Positions 4,754-6,590 of a DNA stretch of 6,590 nucleotides are shown here, piece by piece. The stretch lies in assembly GCA_013152105.1 (NCBI GenBank), contig JAADHA010000154.1, positions 2,393 through 8,982 of the forward strand. The letters are read 5' to 3'. The first letter of the stretch is position 1, and the number at the start of each line of letters is the position of its first letter. The notes under the pieces are model-generated. The model saw only the letters and a program-made list of their open reading frames with translations. It ran no database searches and had not been told where the DNA came from. The position numbers were made by a program, and so were the translations under genes. This stretch comes from Oligoflexia bacterium. Its GTDB lineage: Bacteria > Myxococcota_A > UBA796 > UBA2385.

Positions 4754-5911
4754 ATGAACCCCGCTCCCCCCGTCATCTCGACAACTCAAGAAGTCGCCGC
4801 GCTTGCCGCGGCGCTGGCGGGGCATGAACGCATCGCCATCGACACGGAATTTCACCCGGAGCGTCGCTACCGTCCGGCGCTCATGACCGTCCAGATCGCG
4901 ACGGAGGACGACCGAGCCTGGGTGATCGACGCGCTCTGCTGTGATCTCGCACCCCTCTCCGAGCTCCTCGGACGGACCTGCGTCCTGCTCCATGGCGGCG
5001 TGCAGGACGTGGCCCTGCTGCAGCGGGCCTGCCCCCCGGGGCCCACCCGGCTGCTGGACACCCAGCGCCTGGCCGGGCTGGCAGGCTCGACCTACCCCGC
5101 GCGCCTGGATGACCTGCTGGTGGCCTGGCTCGGCCACGCCCCCACGTCATCCCATGCGCTGACCGACTGGTCTGCACGACCGCTCCGACCCGACCAGCTC
5201 CGCTACGCCGTGGATGACGCCCGGATGCTCTTCCCCCTGGTCGACCGACTGCTGGCTGCCCTTGGAGAAGGGAAACGCCAGGCATGGGGCCGGCAGGCCA
5301 GCCAGGATCTCCTGGTCGAAGCCAGCGCGCCCCCCCGGGCACTCGATGCCTGGCGAGCCTGGCGCATCGCCCCCGGCTTCAGTGACGACACGCGCCGCGT
5401 GCTCCACGGTCTGATGACCTGGAGAGACGCCGCCGCGCGGGACATCAACCAACCACCTCACTACATCCTGGGTGACGCCATCGCGCTGGCCCTGGCCCGC
5501 GCCCGCCCCACCCAAGTCGCAGCTTTGGCCGATGATCGGCGGTTCGGAAAGGGGCTGCGAAAGCGTTTCGGAGCCGAAATCATCGCTAGCATCCAGTCCT
5601 CTCTGGACGGACCCGCGCCCCATCCGGTCGAGCCCCAGGCGCCCGCCCGCGCCATGCTCTTGCAGGCCTGGGCAGCGGCCGAGACACCGAAATCCGGCGT
5701 CTCCGCCGGCCTGGCCCTCCCGCCCGCTCTCCTCCAAGCCATCGCCGAGCATGGCCCGGACCGCCTGAACGGCTGGCGCGCCGATGCCTTCGGACCCAGC
5801 CTGCGCGCCTTTTGGAGCGGCGCGACGGGACTGGGCCTGGACGACGGCCGGATTGTCGCAACCACGCACCACGCCCTCTCAGCCATTGAGCCCTCGGTCC
5901 CCGCCCGGTAG
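4754..5911 (+). CDS. rnd: ribonuclease D (3'-5' exoribonuclease, DEDDy + HRDC)
   Basis: RNase D trims the 3' ends of tRNA precursors and other stable RNAs with two metal ions. The DEDDy exonuclease domain occupies about residues 5-170. Motif Exo I is D30-T-E32 (IAIDTEFH); Exo II is the HGGVQDVALL stretch with D85; Exo III is Y151-AVD-D155. All acidic catalytic residues and the tyrosine are present, so the enzyme should be active. An HRDC RNA-binding domain follows at about 205-285 (VLHGLMTWRDAAARD, then PPHYILGDAIALALA). The last 100 residues, roughly 287-385, resemble a degenerate second helical domain, as in E. coli RNase D, but are Ala/Pro-rich and less certain. Length (385) is normal for the family. 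ATG 4754 is preceded by GGAGAG with a 7-base spacer. The prepilin peptidase gene begins 24 bases downstream on the same strand, so the two may share a transcript. Confidence 0.93.
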   Translation: MNPAPPVISTTQEVAALAAALAGHERIAIDTEFHPERRYRPALMTVQIATEDDRAWVIDALCCDLAPLSELLGRTCVLLHGGVQDVALLQRACPPGPTRLLDTQRLAGLAGSTYPARLDDLLVAWLGHAPTSSHALTDWSARPLRPDQLRYAVDDARMLFPLVDRLLAALGEGKRQAWGRQASQDLLVEASAPPRALDAWRAWRIAPGFSDDTRRVLHGLMTWRDAAARDINQPPHYILGDAIALALARARPTQVAALADDRRFGKGLRKRFGAEIIASIQSSLDGPAPHPVEPQAPARAMLLQAWAAAETPKSGVSAGLALPPALLQAIAEHGPDRLNGWRADAFGPSLRAFWSGATGLGLDDGRIVATTHHALSAIEPSVPAR

Positions 5912-5925
5912 GGTGCGGCGCGGAT

Positions 5926-5930
5926 GGAGG
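5926..5930 (+). promoter_or_regulatory. Shine-Dalgarno GGAGG setting the prepilin peptidase GTG start
   Basis: GGAGG followed by AACCA and GTG 5936 is a near-ideal ribosome-binding site. It overlaps the in-frame ATG at 5924 that a longest-ORF caller would choose; that ATG has only a poor G-rich stretch upstream. The GTG start is therefore preferred, removing four residues. Confidence 0.6.
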
Positions 5931-5935
5931 AACCA

Positions 5936-6412
5936 GTGGCACTGCTGGATTCTGAACAGCTCGCTCAGGCCGTGCTCTGGGCGCTGGTGCTCGTCGCTGC
6001 CACTTGGGATGTCTGGCAACGCCGGATCCCCAACGCCCTGATCCTGACTGGCCTGCTGCTGGGCCTCGCCTTCGGTGTGCAGAGCTCGGGCCTGCCGGGC
6101 GCCGCCCTGGCCGTCGCTGGCGCCGCGGTGGGCCTGCTTGCCCTGCTTCCCCTCTTTTACTTTCGCGTGATGGGCGGCGGCGACGTCAAGCTCGCGATGG
6201 TCTGCGGCGCGTTCACCGGATGGGAGATGGTCATCCAGATCATCCTGATCGGCACCGTTGTTCACGGCATCATCGCGCTCTTGTGGCTGTTTGCCCGGCG
6301 CCTGGCTCGGGCCCGCGGCCGCGATCTCGATGACAGCGCGAAGATTCCACACGCCGTCGGCTTCGCCGTCGCCACGGTGATCACGACCGCCGGAATCTAC
6401 ACCATCTGGTAG
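5936..6412 (+). CDS. prepilin peptidase, A24 family, short TadV/CpaA type
   Basis: This inner-membrane aspartic protease cleaves the leader of type IV or Flp/Tad prepilins and pseudopilins. The 158-residue protein (GTG start) lacks the N-terminal cysteine-rich methylase domain of PilD, as in TadV/CpaA. The two catalytic aspartates are visible: D25 in ATWDVWQRRIPNAL (22-35) and D83 in MGGGDVKLAM (79-88), the GxGD-type motif. Membrane segments are likely at about 8-24, 34-48, 54-76, 97-120 and 138-156. KIPHAVGFAVA (136-146) corresponds to the conserved IPYGP-like motif before the final helix. The gene follows rnd by 24 bases; no pilus genes are visible, so its substrates lie elsewhere. Whether it serves a Tad pilus, type IVa pilus or type II secretion system cannot be decided here. 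It could start at ATG 5924, giving 162 residues. Confidence 0.9.
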   Translation: MALLDSEQLAQAVLWALVLVAATWDVWQRRIPNALILTGLLLGLAFGVQSSGLPGAALAVAGAAVGLLALLPLFYFRVMGGGDVKLAMVCGAFTGWEMVIQIILIGTVVHGIIALLWLFARRLARARGRDLDDSAKIPHAVGFAVATVITTAGIYTIW

Positions 6413-6425
6413 CCAGTTCTTCGCC

Positions 6426-6456
6426 CTACCGGCCCCTCAGGCGGGGCTAGCGGTAG
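6426..6456 (+). terminator. strong GC-rich hairpin after the prepilin peptidase gene
   Basis: CTACCG (6426-6431) pairs with CGGTAG (6451-6456) and GCCCC (6432-6436) with GGGGC (6443-6447), giving 11 base pairs with a TAG bulge and a 6-base loop. It begins 13 bases after the stop codon of the rnd/peptidase unit. No T-tract follows (ACCTGCACG), so it resembles a U-less terminator or an mRNA 3'-end stabiliser. Confidence 0.5.
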
Positions 6457-6550
6457 ACCTGCACGCCCCTTATCGATACGCTGCACCCGACTCAGGCATC
6501 GCTTCACAGCCCCCCAGCTAGCGAACCCGACCCCATCGCCCCATCGGCCC

Positions 6551-6556
6551 TATACT
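6551..6556 (+). promoter_or_regulatory. probable -10 box TATACT of the next gene
   Basis: TATACT differs from the sigma-70 consensus TATAAT in one base and stands out in very GC-rich DNA. It ends 26 bases before ATG 6583, giving a leader of roughly 20 bases. No recognisable -35 sits 16-18 bases upstream (sequence there is near CGACCC), so an activator may be needed or the box may be coincidental. The rest of 6457-6550 shows no gene. Confidence 0.4.
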
Positions 6557-6582
6557 GCCGACCGAGCAACCGCGGAGCACCA

Positions 6583-6590
6583 ATGGCGCG
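6583..6590 (+). CDS. start of a gene running off the window (partial)
   Basis: ATG 6583 begins an open frame (Met-Ala, then the first two bases of a third codon) cut by the window end. GGAG (6574-6577) lies five bases upstream, as at other genes here, and a TATACT box precedes it. Only two codons are visible, so the product cannot be named. Confidence 0.5.

Noticed and set aside
5147..5872. 241-codon minus-strand open frame under rnd
   Set aside because: Antisense to the RNase D catalytic and HRDC motifs; composition (Gly/Gln/Arg) is typical of a mirror frame in GC-rich DNA.
1..6590. CRISPR array, insertion sequence, tRNA or rRNA
   Set aside because: No regularly spaced repeats, transposase motifs, terminal inverted repeats or cloverleaf-like segments were seen on reading the window.

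Overview
The window is GC-rich chromosomal DNA from a Gram-negative-type bacterium. A putative lipoprotein, a class B radical SAM enzyme with a cobalamin-binding fold, an RNase D with an HRDC domain and a TadV/CpaA-type prepilin peptidase fit that broad picture. No ribosomal RNA or other lineage marker is present, so finer placement (for example Myxococcota-like) would be a guess. I see no CRISPR array, insertion sequence, tRNA or phage gene. Five strong genes carry the interpretation; the left end is poorly conserved-looking accessory sequence.

Layout. Positions 1-850 hold two small, translationally coupled minus-strand genes: a 93-aa membrane-anchored protein and an 87-aa putative lipoprotein. 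The coding signal of the lipoprotein seems to continue in other frames down to position 43, so it may be frameshifted. GC is visibly lower here in places. Positions 1000-1149 (minus) encode a 49-aa single-span membrane protein with an excellent ribosome-binding site and almost exclusively G/C-ending codons. It lies divergent to prmC (1271-2290, plus), the release-factor glutamine methyltransferase, which begins at GTG and has an unusual C-terminal tail. Convergent to prmC is a minus-strand pair: a B12-binding radical SAM protein (4589-3102) followed by a DUF4013-like polytopic membrane protein (3041-2307). Divergent from the radical SAM gene is rnd (4754-5911, RNase D), followed after 24 bases by a small A24 prepilin peptidase (5936-6412). 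A strong hairpin, a TATACT -10-like box and the first codons of another gene close the window.

How the genes relate. PrmC modifies translation release factors and RNase D trims stable RNA, so both are housekeeping. The radical SAM/DUF4013 pair is the main candidate for an uncharacterised function: an enzyme of unknown substrate next to a membrane protein of unknown role. The prepilin peptidase implies that type IV or Tad-type pilin-like substrates exist elsewhere in the genome. I found no convincing new multi-gene system. The most noteworthy small items are the 49-aa membrane protein, missed by ordinary length cut-offs, and the possibly broken lipoprotein gene.
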